DNA of 64,000 nt, from the NCBI GenBank assembly GCA_000231825.2, contig AFXF02001871.1, positions 1-64,000 on the forward strand, given 5' to 3'. The notes beneath the pieces were generated by a model. The model was not told where the DNA came from and did not search any database. It was given only the letters and a program-made list of their open reading frames with translations. Made by a program: the position numbers and the translations under genes. Position 1 is the first letter of the stretch. Every line of letters begins with the position of its first letter. This document shows positions 29,246 to 40,601 of this stretch, one piece after another. Origin of the DNA: Tetrahymena elliotti 4EA. Lineage: Eukaryota; Ciliophora; Oligohymenophorea; Hymenostomatida; Tetrahymenidae.

Positions 29246-31180
29246 TCATTTTTTCTTTTTTTGAGCAGCTTTATATTCAGCAATAATTTGATCTTGAACT
29301 TCCATGCCTTTACGCCATTTAAGTTCTCTCTTCATACGTACAATTTATTCATTACATTAATCTACAAATTCTTTTTCAAGCTATAGTTCTTCTTAAGACT
29401 TTAACAATTCTTCTACTTCAAGAATATTTTAATTCATATCTTTAAGAACAGTAGCCCAATCTGGAATTATAAATTTAGGCTCTTTCTTCTTTTTCTTCTT
29501 GGGAGGAGCAGCATAAACTTTAAGATCAGCAGGTTTTTTTGTGATTGGATCAAAAGGTTTTTTAGTTTTAAAATCAATATAAAGGGGTTCAATATACTCA
29601 GCTCTCACAGGGTAGTCAGTGAACCTTTTATAAATATCTTTTACTTTAATACTTCTAGCCATTTTTTCTTTCATAACAACAGCTTCATCTGTGTAATTAG
29701 AAGCTACTCCATTCTTTTGCGCCTATTATAATAAATAAAATATGAATGATAAAATCTAAAGAATTTTTAATTACAATTTCAATAAGCTTTTCCAACTTTT
29801 AAACTTATTCAGGGTTACAGTTACCAATATCTAAGTTATCAAATTCATAACGAAGGTCTCTCTCAGATTCTAAACGATCAATTTAATTTTACATAAGCTC
29901 AAGAACATCAGCATCTAATTAAACTCCTCTCTTTTCAGCATCTTCTCTGAGCTCTCTGATTCTATTGGCAGACTTTCTGATAGTCTTATAATCTTTAACT
30001 ATTTTCAAAGAACCAATAAATTCCTTTATATGATTTTAAGTTTTAAGTCTTTCTTAAATGACTTTAGCTTCATTGAGAAGCTTAAGGTCTATCTCAATAA
30101 TCAATACATTTTGTTATTGTTATAAGCTGTATTATTCGATTTCATTTAATTTTTCAGTGAGACCTTTATGTTCATATTCTTTCATCTTTTCTTTTAATTA
30201 TTCAGAATGGTGAGCTATGTTTTCCCAGCACTTCAAGCATTTACCATCCATTCTCTCTTAGATTTCACTGCTGTGATTTTCCCAAGTCCATTCTATTCTG
30301 TAATATTTATCACAGAAGAATTTTTTGCAAGTAGAGCACCAATGTCTTTTAATAGAATCACTAAAAACCTTTTAAATAAATAACAAATTATAATAATTTA
30401 TTTATAATATTTGCAACTAATTAAGTTAGTTAATGTTTCAAAATTTATATTTTCAAGTTATTAATTACTTCATTTGTAGCTGAACATCTTAAAGCAAGTT
30501 TGTGGCTTTTAGTTAAAGAGAGAATCTCAGGATTAGTAGCTAAATCTAAGACTTCATGTCCACGACTATTCTTACCAGTAACTTCAACTCCAAGCATCAT
30601 GAAACACTAAAATACTTACAAATTTCCTCCGCTAGCAGCTAAATGTACACAATTATTGCCAAAAGCATCAATATCATCCCAGTTTAGACCATTCTATTAA
30701 AATATTATTAGAGTTATTTCATTCACAACAAAATAAAATAAATTCATATTATTTTTTTCTCTGTTTTTTAAAAGAAAAATGAGTTTAATTTACTTTAATC
30801 AGTATCCATACAATGTTAAGGAATCCTTTATAACTTGCCCATTACAATGGTGTTTATTTGATAGATGTATTAATCACACCTAAAGTTGCACGCTTATCAT
30901 GAAGAGTATCTTCAACATATTGCTTATGGGCATCATATTATATGAGTAATCTTACTATATCTGTATGTCCTTTGCAAGCAGCCCAAATAATAGGTGTCCA
31001 TTTTTTCTTATCTTCGAAATTGATATTCTTATATTACTTCTTTTCTAATAGCTTCTTCAATTCTGCATACATTCCCTTGGAAGCATAAGAAATTAATTTT
31101 TCATTTCCCTTATTTTTAAGCTCCTCTTCATTTTCTTCCTCTTCTAAATCGTTAGGATCTAAATCGTCTCTATTATCCAT
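29246..31180 (-). CDS. Ankyrin-repeat protein with Cys/His cluster and coiled coil
   Basis: Four exons (introns 30694-30793, 30369-30468, 29723-29774) encode 560 residues in frame. Acidic start (MDNRDDLDPNDLEEEE). Ankyrin repeats follow: KKKWTPIIWAACKGHTDIVR, QTPLQWASYKGFLNIVWILI, FGNNCVHLAASGGNLQVFQC, HEVLDLATNPEI. Then a Cys/His block CSTCKKFFCDKYY with later CLKCWENIAHH, which could bind zinc. A long coiled coil and a basic, Pro/Lys-rich part (TDYPVRAEYIEPLYIDF, APPKKKKKKEPKF) come before a final charged helix ending KKKK. The layout suggests a scaffold, possibly cytoskeletal or ciliary; that is inference from domain order and from the neighbouring TMEM107. Confidence 0.85.
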
Positions 31181-32031
31181 TTCCTACTTTATTTATTTAT
31201 TACTCTTCTTATTTGTTAATAAACAAAATCTTATTATTTATAGCAAATATATTGTTTATTTAACTATATTTTGTTTTACAGTTTAATTTTCTATGATCCT
31301 TCTATGTACTTTTTCTTCTATCTTTTACTTGGCTCTTTGCTTGCTTAATAGATTGATAATTTTTTTTGTTTGTTATGCTTTTTTCTATTAAAACTTGTAT
31401 GTTTTTTGTACATTAAAAATGTCAGTTTTCTATATAAAATATCAATGATTTTATGTGTATGTCTGTCTCTCTTCTAAACCATCATTAATAGAATTAAAAC
31501 TTCGACATTAATTAATCAGTTGCCTTTTTTAATTAATGATCATAAGAATTTGTTATTATTTATTTCAATAAATTATTATTTTGATTATCATCATTCATTA
31601 ATTTTCTGTTCATTCTAAATTGAAATGAGTCTTTTTCTTGTTAAATTAAGATAAGTAGTAAATGATAGAAATATTTTATTAATTTATTTCACGTATCTCC
31701 TAAAAAAAATGAATTTATTTTCTATTTATTTTATCATGAAAAATATTTTGTGTCTGATGTTTTTCTAGATGTAAATTGAGGTATGTAACATTAATTCCAT
31801 ATTATTTTTTGAGTTTGAAAAAGAGTATAGTAAAATTTATTTTTTTTTTTTGAATTAATTAGAACTGGTTGATATGATATTTGATATAGATTGATTGATT
31901 ATTTGTATCTTAAATTTTAAATTTTGAGCAGAATTTTATTTTAGAAGATTAAAGATTTAATTAAATTAAGAATTTTTTGATAATTTAAACTTATTTTTTA
32001 GTAGAAATATAGATAAATTTGACAATTAAGG
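31181..32031. other. Intergenic, divergent promoters
   Basis: AT-rich interval between the ankyrin gene (-) and TMEM107 (+). Probably a shared bidirectional promoter region; no discrete motif could be assigned. Contains homopolymer T runs near 31840. Confidence 0.5.
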
Positions 32032-32706
32032 ATGTCATCTGCCAGTATATTAATACCTTGTAAATTTATTGCAATCATCTTGCATGTAATCATAGCTGGA
32101 TGCATATTAGCAAATTATGTAATTATTTTTAAAGCTAAATTAGATGAAAAACACTATAATAATTCTTTTAAATATTGATAGGAAGACAATATCTTATCTG
32201 CAAATATTAATAAATTAAATTCAGATGGTTCAAAAACTAGTAAATGGTCATCTGCATAAGCTGGGTATATTGTTAAATTTTAATGTAAAATATAACTTAA
32301 ATCTAAATAATATACAGTATCATAGGAGCCATGGTTACTTCTGAATTATTCTTACTGATTGAAATTATAATTTTATTTATTGGCATCAACATGTATTGCG
32401 ATAAGCTTAATATATTATGTAAATTAAATTATTAATATTAGCATTACATGAATAAATTAAAATTAATATATAGAAACAATAGCTCATAGCATTGGTGTTA
32501 TTCTTTATTCTTGGTTTACATTAGATAGTTGGTAATATAATGAAATTTGGTCTCCTTGGTTTTTCTTTAGGTAAGTTTTAAAACTAAAAAGATAATTGCT
32601 TACTTAATAATTTAAATTGTAAATATAAAATAGTTTTTGTCCTTTTATTGGAGAGATTTACTAGGCTATTTCATCATTACTTTATTACAAAAGATTTAGA
32701 GCTTGA
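32032..32706 (+). CDS. TMEM107: TMEM107 homologue, ciliary transition-zone membrane protein
   Basis: Five small exons (32032-32118, 32182-32264, 32318-32418, 32474-32570, 32634-32706) join perfectly in frame to 146 residues, close to the length of animal TMEM107. Four membrane helices: ILIPCKFIAIILHVIIAGCI; AMVTSELFLLIEIIILFIGI; TIAHSIGVILYSWFTLDSWQ; FFFSFCPFIGEIYQAISSLL. The P-x-K/R-F-x-x-I/L-x-x-H start, the I-A/G-H-x-x helix and the W-x-x-x-x-W/Y pattern after it match the family. TMEM107 recruits MKS-module proteins at the base of cilia, which fits a ciliated cell. No frame in the standard code shows this gene because of introns and TAA/TAG glutamines. Confidence 0.85.
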
Positions 32707-33746
32707 TTTATTCTTAATAATTGATTCTTATTATAAAGAGGAAGATATAAATATTTTCAATACGTTTTTGGGATTTATTCATATGATATGATAAGATAGG
32801 ATTTATTGATAGCTTTATTTGTATATAAATAATGATATCTTAATTTTTTTATAATAGCAATATAAACAATAAATAAAACTAAAAATCTTTTGGTCTTATT
32901 CAAATAACATTTATTAATTTAATTTAAAGCACATGTCTTATATATAGAGTTTGTAGTAGTCAAGCTTATTAGTTGAAAAATAATTTTATTATTAGCAAAA
33001 AAACTCTAATTTATATTTAATTAAATTTATTATTATTTGAAATGAAGTTTAGCATTTAAGAAACTGCTCTACTTAGCTTAATGCAGAAAATATATGAAAA
33101 ATAAAGTGTATGATTTTTCATTTTTGAGTGATAATTTCAAAAATTATTAACAAATATTATTAAAATTTGAATGAATTTCAAAAAAAATATAATTTTATTT
33201 TTTTTAGTTGAAATGAAAAACTTTTTTAATCAATAATAAATATTTAATTCATTTTTTTGGTTGAATTTAGTTTAAATAAAGTTTATAAAATCTTCATATT
33301 TTGTCTATTGATAAAGAATTATCTCTCTTTTAAAGATAGCAAATCAGGTTAACTTGATCTATATATTTAAATTTTACTGCTTCTCAAATTTAGGGAGGTA
33401 TTTTATTGAAAAATATCTTATTATTTGTTAATTAATAAAAAAAATTCATAATTAAATTTCTTTATTTTTTATTTTTCAGATTGAATAAGCTTTTAGCACT
33501 TTTTTGTTAAAGATAATATAAATTTAAATAATAATTTCAACAAATATTTTTGAAGATTTAATTTTTTTATTTAAACATTAACAGAAAATATTTTTTAAAA
33601 TAATGTAAGTTAGAAATTATTGAATGATTTTTGAACAAAATTTTGTTTATTTAAGTAAATGAAGTTTAGAAATAGTATTTTTTTTTATTTAATTTATTAT
33701 TCTTATTTTTTAAGTAATTTGCTAATATTTATTTGTGAAAGCTAAA
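32707..33746. other. Intergenic, convergent gene ends
   Basis: Extremely AT-rich with long T and A runs. Holds the two 3-prime UTRs and no coding signal. Confidence 0.5.
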
Positions 33747-35847
33747 TCAGTTTAAATGTTTCTGTAATTATGATTGATAGTGAATAGGGGGTTTTTTTGC
33801 TGACTTATTGAAGTATAATTGTATGAACTTAGTTTATTATTAAGTGTTAAAGTGATTGTTTGAGCGATTTGTAGGTTTTTAATCATAAATAGGAAAATTA
33901 ATTATTCTTGAAGAATTTATATTTTGAGCTGCTGCTTAGTTTGTATTGATTGCTTATTACTTATCTTCGTTATTTTAACTCTCATTTAATATTGAAGATA
34001 ATATTAATTAAGGTAACTTGCTTGTGTTTTTTCTTGACCAAGGTGAATTGTAATTTTACTTAGATTCGCTATAATTTTATGAATTTTCAGCTTAGTTTAT
34101 TTTAGGATAATTGTTATTCTTTAATGGAGTTTATCTGGTAGAATCTAAATCAGTCCTATAATTACCATATTTTGTTTATCCAATAAAATTAAGGGAATCT
34201 CTAGATTCCTTTCGGCTTTGACGAAATGAGCTTTTTCTACTTTTATGATCATCTAACTTGCTCACAGTAGAATATACTTAATCGTATTCAGGGTAATTTC
34301 TAGCTGATTAAGGTAAATATATTTACTCTTCTTATTCTAAATACAACTATTACTCCTATATAATTTATTACTAATCATCATTTTGTTATTGCTATTTTTA
34401 ATTCTTGAGTAAAAAATTTGGCTAATTAACTATTTTTTTAGTGATATCTTTGTTTTGTTACTATTGATGCTAAGGTAATTCTATATTGTTAGAAGCAAAT
34501 CCATTTCCTTTCAACAACATTTTTCTTTTATTTTTGATTTATATATTTTAATAGCTTGTAATATCTTCTTAAGTTTAATATTTATGTTTTTCAATTTATA
34601 TTGGAGATCGATCATTGTGAGAGTCATTTATCACTACTTTAAAATAAATAATTAAAATTGGTTTTTGAAAAAATATACTTACACGTTGGAATTTTAATTT
34701 AAGATGATTAGGAAGATATAGACCTCTACTTGCATCTCAGTGATTTAAATTTTTTGAATTTAACTTGTTAATTTATCATAGCTTACTAAAGCTGAGTAGC
34801 TTATTCTGACTGGTAATGCATTATAATTTATTAGTTTTTTATTGGAGAGCGTTCAGTTTTACCAATCTAAGCATTTGATGAAGGGCTTTCTTTAATTTAT
34901 GCATTTTAAACACTGCCTCTTAAGAAGAATTGATTTTTTGGGGATAATGTTTATACTTAGTGCTATTAATTTATAACATTAACATCAAAATATTTTTGTA
35001 AAATCTTTTTTTCTAATAATTTAACTTGACTAACTTATGCTTACTCAAGCTAGTCTATAATTTATTATTTACTAGCTTAATCTGGTTCAAAAAACAAAGA
35101 ATTATTATTTAAGTAGTTCCCATTACTTAATTAAGAATTTAAGTATCCATTCTTACCATTTTATGTTTCCTTGTTTATGTTTTCATATTACTTTATTTAA
35201 GATTTGGATTTTCTTTTAAAACTCCTAAGAATGATTTTTTCATCAAAGCTGCTATTTTACTTATTATCGTTTATATTACTATATTCAATCTATTGATCAT
35301 TCTATTAAATTGCATAAGGATTTTATGAAGGAAAGTCTACCATGGATAAAGTTTTAGTAGGATATTGATTTTTTTATTCTGTATTATTCTAAAAAATTTA
35401 TTATTCATCTTTACTTTCAAATTTGTAATCTGAAATTTTTTACTAATCATCTATCTTTATATCTTAATCACTTCTAAACCCTAAATTATCAATAAACTAA
35501 TTATGGCTATAAAATATTTGAGGCGTATAGTAGTACTATTGCAAAGAGGTATTTTATTTAGCTTATTCATATTTTTTAACATTTTCATCATTCTTTGATA
35601 TTGTCTTTTTCTTTTTGCCTTTTTTTCTTTAGTTGGTATGGATTGAATATTTTATGAATTGATGTGAACCTTCTAGTTCTGAGCAAAAAAGGTCAAATAC
35701 ATTATTATTCTCCTATTCCCAAGGCCCTATCTCTTTATTTTGCTTCAGATTTTCAATAAATAAACCATCTTAAACATATGAATGATTTAAGGCATCGCTT
35801 ATATTTTTGCTTGATTATTTAGTAATACACTTCTAATATCCATCCAT
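33747..35847 (-). CDS. Gln/Asn-rich low-complexity protein, unknown
   Basis: Open frame of 684 residues with one 46-nt intron (34637-34682, donor GTAAGTATA). Without TAA/TAG as Gln nothing remains open. Composition is Gln, Asn, Ser and Lys; a basic patch RKKGKKKK near residue 85 could be a nuclear signal. Short motifs: GPWEQENNNVFDLFCSELEG at the N-terminus, VKFKKFKSLRCKQRS in the middle, SRKSSFRQSRKESRDSLNF later. No globular domain is recognised. Such proteins are frequent in ciliates and are often regulatory or scaffold-like, which is inference. Start ATG at 35847; a TGA-free upstream extension cannot be excluded. Confidence 0.75.
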
Positions 35848-36646
35848 TTAGTAAAATATAAAGATATTTAATAATGTAAATATATCAGCTGAATCAAACG
35901 ATTAGATAAAATTTGATATTAAATTGATTAATTTATTTCTATTAATGATAATCAATTTGCATCAAATTGCTCTTTTCATTAACTTTTTTTATAATCATTA
36001 TCATAAATTCCATTTTAGCACTATCAATGCTCTATATTCACTAGTTTAACAATCATAGACAATATTCTATCTATTCAATTTTAGCAATTCAATAATTAGA
36101 TTTTCTATAATAAAATATTTATTTGTCTTAATCAAGATATTTCTTTAAAGTTTGATTTAAATTCTTAAAATAAATAAAATCTTAAAAATATATTTATTAT
36201 TTAAATTTACAATTTAATGATTTCATTTACATGTGGAAATAAATTAAAAAAAATCAATTTAAAAACTATTTTAAATTGATTCCTTTTTATTTGTAGAGTT
36301 TTTTTATCAAAAGGCTAATTGTATTTCTGACTAAATTCTATTAATACAAAATTAGTTTACAGTAAGTTTTTAAAAAAATCACCACTTTTGATAAAAAGTA
36401 TTTTTGTATTAATTATAAAAAATATTAGTAATGTTGTTTAATAGAAAATATCACAAAGATAATCAATGATACAAGAAACTATTTACTGATTTTTATATAT
36501 AAAAGTATAGTTAATCTTTTTTTATTAAAAAATAAGATATTTTTAATAAATTATTTGATTAAGTCTACTCATTAACAGCTATATTTCATAACAAAAAAAG
36601 TAAAAAATTCTTTTAGCAAAAGAGATTGACATAAATTTTAGATTAA
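35848..36646. other. Intergenic, divergent promoters
   Basis: AT-rich interval between the Gln-rich gene (-) and the cyclic-nucleotide-binding gene (+). No gene or repeat was identified. Confidence 0.5.
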
Positions 36647-39600
36647 ATGAGTTTAACAACCAATAACATGGCTTAAACTTAAAGAAGATAATTACTTGTA
36701 AAATAAAATAACCTTTATTTTTTATAATTTATCTCTATTCTATGATATAAAATTAGGACATTCAATAAGTATAAATGATGATGTAGGATAAATAAAGAAA
36801 TGGCATAAAAAGTTTAATCGATTTCTTCAATAACAAAGTACAATACTTTAAAGAACTAAAAGATGAGAACTAAAATAATTTAATTGAAGCTATCATTATA
36901 CAATCTAGCCTTATTACTTATCAGAAAAAGGATAAAATTTATAGTTATGGTACCATAATTACTAAATATCTTAACAACCCATTTATTCATTTCTTTAAAT
37001 TATAGGACAAGAGCCAGATGGATTTTACATGATTGTTGAGGGGAAAGTATCAGTTTAATCACCAAATCTTAATTTCGCTTAATCTAAAGACCAATCACTC
37101 CTGTTTTTAGAAGCTATACAACTTTCTAATGGATCTCATTTTGGAGATTATGAAATAAATTAATAAAAGTAAAGAGTGCACTAAATAATTTGCTTATCTT
37201 AGATTTTGATTGCTCTCTTTTTAGATAAAAAGCAGTTCATAACAATTTTATGTAAGTTAAAAATAATCTTTTATTATTAATTTTGAGTAAACTAAAATTT
37301 TTTGATAAATTTAATCTTTATTTCCAGTGAAATTAATAAATATTTAAAACTAAATTTTTAATTAAATATTAATTAATTTTTAATTAAATATTAATTAATT
37401 TTTAATTAAAAGCCTAATACGAATAATAAAAACTCACCAATGGATCTAAAATGCTCAAAAATTTTAATTTATTCTCAAACTGAATTGTTTCCGACTTGAT
37501 TGAAATATTTTACACAATCAAGTAAAAAGATATATCAAAAAACTAATATGTTTTTAGAGAAGGTGAAAAAAGTGATGGAATCTACTTAATTATTAGTGGA
37601 GATTTTTGTATTTGTAAAGATAAAATTGTTTAATCGCCTAATAATTCTTCTGTTTTATGCAAAACATTTTAGGTATGAATGAGATTTATCATTTAGAATT
37701 CAATTTAATTTTTAAATTAACTAATAGCTACATCGCTTAAATTCTGGCTAGATTTTTGGAGAAGAAGATATCTTTGAATAATAAAATAGATCCTATGATG
37801 TCTAGTGCCTATCACGACAGGGTACTCTTTGGATAATTTCTTCTGAAGTAAATGTTAAATAAATATTAGATTTAAATTTAGATTTTTTTAAATAAAAGGT
37901 TTATAAAAATAGCCTTGTTTAAAATGGAGACATAATAAAATATCTCTACTAAACTGTTGGATAAAAGTTAATATATTATGAAGGTAAATTAAGGGACTTA
38001 ATGGATAAATATGTAACACAGTGTAGCTAAATCTAATCTTATAATACCCCAGAGAAAATTTTTTAAACTCCAGAAAAAAAAGATATTCACCTTTCTAGTA
38101 GAAAAGTTAAGACAGAGTAACCAAAGCAAATTAGAAGCAATTCACTAAATTAATACTCACAGGAAAATAAATTATTGATTAAAGCTACTAATTTGGAAGA
38201 AGACAAAATTAATAAAACTATAAAAAACATTATAAATAATAAAAATTTGGAATTTTCTACTACAAAAATCACTCAAAGGCCATCTCCTGAGCGTTCACTA
38301 CTTAACAAAAGCAAAAATAGAATATCTTCTCCCCCAAATATTTCTGGCTTAACTAATTTTAATTATTCGAATGGTAAAAGTTTCTAAAAAAGATTTTCAT
38401 TTGGATCTTAATAAGATGGCGAAGAAGCTATTTTTGCCACAGAAGAAGAAGAATTAATCAATAAAAATTTAAAATATCAAGTTAATAAAGCATTCTAAAT
38501 TTTGAATAAATCAGGCCAAACTAAGATTCATAATGTAATTTATTTTCCCAAATTAATTAAATTTAACTTTAATATTTGTTTTTGTTTTAAGTGTAACTAA
38601 AGAAGCGAAAATTCGAGCAAAAAATAGAATAGACAAAAAGCTCTTTTATCTATGAGAGCCTTTAATGATTTAAACTCAAAAATGAGTGTATTTTAAACCA
38701 AGGGAGAGGAAGAAACTACTTAGATTAATAAAAATGATATTATTTCTTTGGCAAATATCCCGTCTTAATCAGAAGAAGAGAACATAAATGAGTAAAATAA
38801 GTAAGTAGATTTTTAAGACACTCTTTTAAAGGATCATTTATTAGATAAAAACGCTTATACTGAAAATTTTGACAAACAAATTAAAGTAAATAATACTTTT
38901 TAAAAAGAAAAAGAAAAATAGGATAAATACATATTCAACTAACTATTACTAACTGATATGTCAACTAAACTGTTAAATTAAGAGAACGAAAATAATTATT
39001 AACCATAAAAAAATAAAACTTTATAAATAAATATGTAAGTATAGAAAGAGAAAATATAATTTAACAAAAAATCTATACAAAAAACTGAAAGGAGCTAAAC
39101 AGCTTAGAATCCTTAAAATGAAGAATATAAAAATGTTATTGATAGGATATCAAAATAATTGAAAACAGAGTCTGCAATAATACAAGAAGAGAATAATAAA
39201 CACTAATTACCTTATATAGCTCCCCTAAAATTTTATAATTTAATCTAAAATGATAAAGTTAAAAAGTTGGTCTCAAGAAGTACCTATTCATCTAATCAAA
39301 ATACAAGCAGAAGCTCTTAAGATAGGTATTTTAATAATAGCCAAAATTAAACCCCTGAGAAAAGTAAAGAAAATAAGATGCAAAGGAATTTCAAAGTAGC
39401 TAACTCCCAAGAGAGAGTAATTAAAAGTAAAGAAGATGAATAACAAACAAAAATGTTTCAGTCTATCTATAATAATAATAAACTCAAAAAAATAATCCTA
39501 CATAATTATGTTAGCAACATTTAATAAGATTAATTTACAAATTAGAGATTTACTTAAAGGGAGTAGAATTATGATATTGATAATCTTTAATAAAATTAAC

Positions 39601-39995
39601 ATGAAAATAATTAAAAGTAAAAAATGCATTATTTAAATAACATTTATAATAGAATTAAAGGTGTTTCTAATTCTGAAATGTAGTAGATGATAACAAAAAC
39701 TACTGACTTTTATAAAACTCAAACCAATAGAAGCACTACGGTATAAACTACATAAAGAACTAATAATCACCTCTCAGTAGATAATACCACTTACACTAAA
39801 AAAAATTTTAGTACCAATAACTCTCCTAGTTTTGAAATAACTGCTTTCGATCAAACAATAAAAGAATCTTATGATTTAGAAGGTGTTTGCCAAAAAAATA
39901 TTCAAAAAAAACTATAAAAAATAACTTGTAAACTAAATAAAACATAAACTAAAGTTCTGTACATAAAGCATCCAAACTCTTTTTACATACATTGA
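36647..39995 (+). pseudogene. Tandem cyclic-nucleotide-binding-domain protein, in-frame TGA
   Basis: First cyclic-nucleotide-binding fold: KKDKIYSYGQEPDGFYMIVE, then NGSHFGDYEI and ALFLDKKQFITIL. After an intron containing a 22-bp tandem repeat, the linker NGSKMLKNFNLFSN leads to a second domain (QYVFREGEKSDGIYLIISGD, then IFGEEDIF). Between them, at 37481-37483, is a TGA where the family expects a hydrophobic residue (FSN-stop-IVSDLIEIF). Everything after it stays open for 2.5 kb to TGA 39993-39995, with introns in correct phase, then a Lys/Asn/Gln-rich tail. So the gene is either intact with a sequence error at this base, a very young pseudogene, or read through. No donor site lies just before the TGA, so splicing does not explain it. 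Neither domain clearly keeps the nucleotide-binding arginine. Confidence 0.7.
37354..37410. repeat. 22-bp tandem repeat, 2.6 copies, in intron
   Basis: The unit begins ATTTTTAATTAAATATTAAT; copies start at 37354, 37376 and 37398 (partial). It directly precedes the acceptor AAAAG chosen for the cyclic-nucleotide-binding gene. An earlier acceptor (TTTCCAG, 37321-37327) would put the next exon in the wrong frame. Confidence 0.8.
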
Positions 39996-40601
39996 ACTTA
40001 TTATTCAATAATAAATTTTATTTCCTAATAGTATTGAAAAATAAACCCTTATGCTGCAAATATTGTAACAAATGAACTAAAATATAGAATGAATTTAAAG
40101 AGGGAGAAATTAAATAAATGAAAAGGGATTTGGGTATGAAATGAAATATTTTTAAAATAATAATTAAAAAATAAGATTGTAAAATTAAAAAAAAATTATG
40201 AAAATAAATTGCAAATATTTTAAAACATCTATCGAACAAATAAATAATATAAAAGTTTTGGTTATTTATATATTATATTCAAACATGTAATAAATATTGA
40301 GTTAATTTCTTTTTATGTGCAAGTAAAATAATTTCATAACAATAAAAGTAATTAAATTGAATACAGATAGAAGATACAAAATACTTCTTTATTATTTAAA
40401 AATACCAAATTATCACCTCCCATTCAATACTAGTTATTTATCTTTCTTCATAATTTGTTTTTTTTGTAATATAATTGATAATTAGTATCACTCTTTTCAT
40501 TCATTTATTAATTTATAAGAGGTGATTAAAATATTTTTATTTATTTGTGTAGAAAACATATTAAATTGATTTAACTTTAAACAAGTTAAAAATTGTTCTT
40601 A
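39996..40601. other. Intergenic, convergent gene ends
   Basis: AT-rich with no gene. A 73-codon minus-strand ORF (40018-40239) is hydrophobic noise. Confidence 0.5.

Noticed and set aside
37481..37483. TGA as selenocysteine in the cyclic-nucleotide-binding protein
   Set aside because: The position is a structural hydrophobic site in a domain with no redox role, and no selenoprotein family is involved.
40018..40239. Minus-strand hydrophobic ORF
   Set aside because: Lies between two convergent gene ends, with no start context, introns or family signal.
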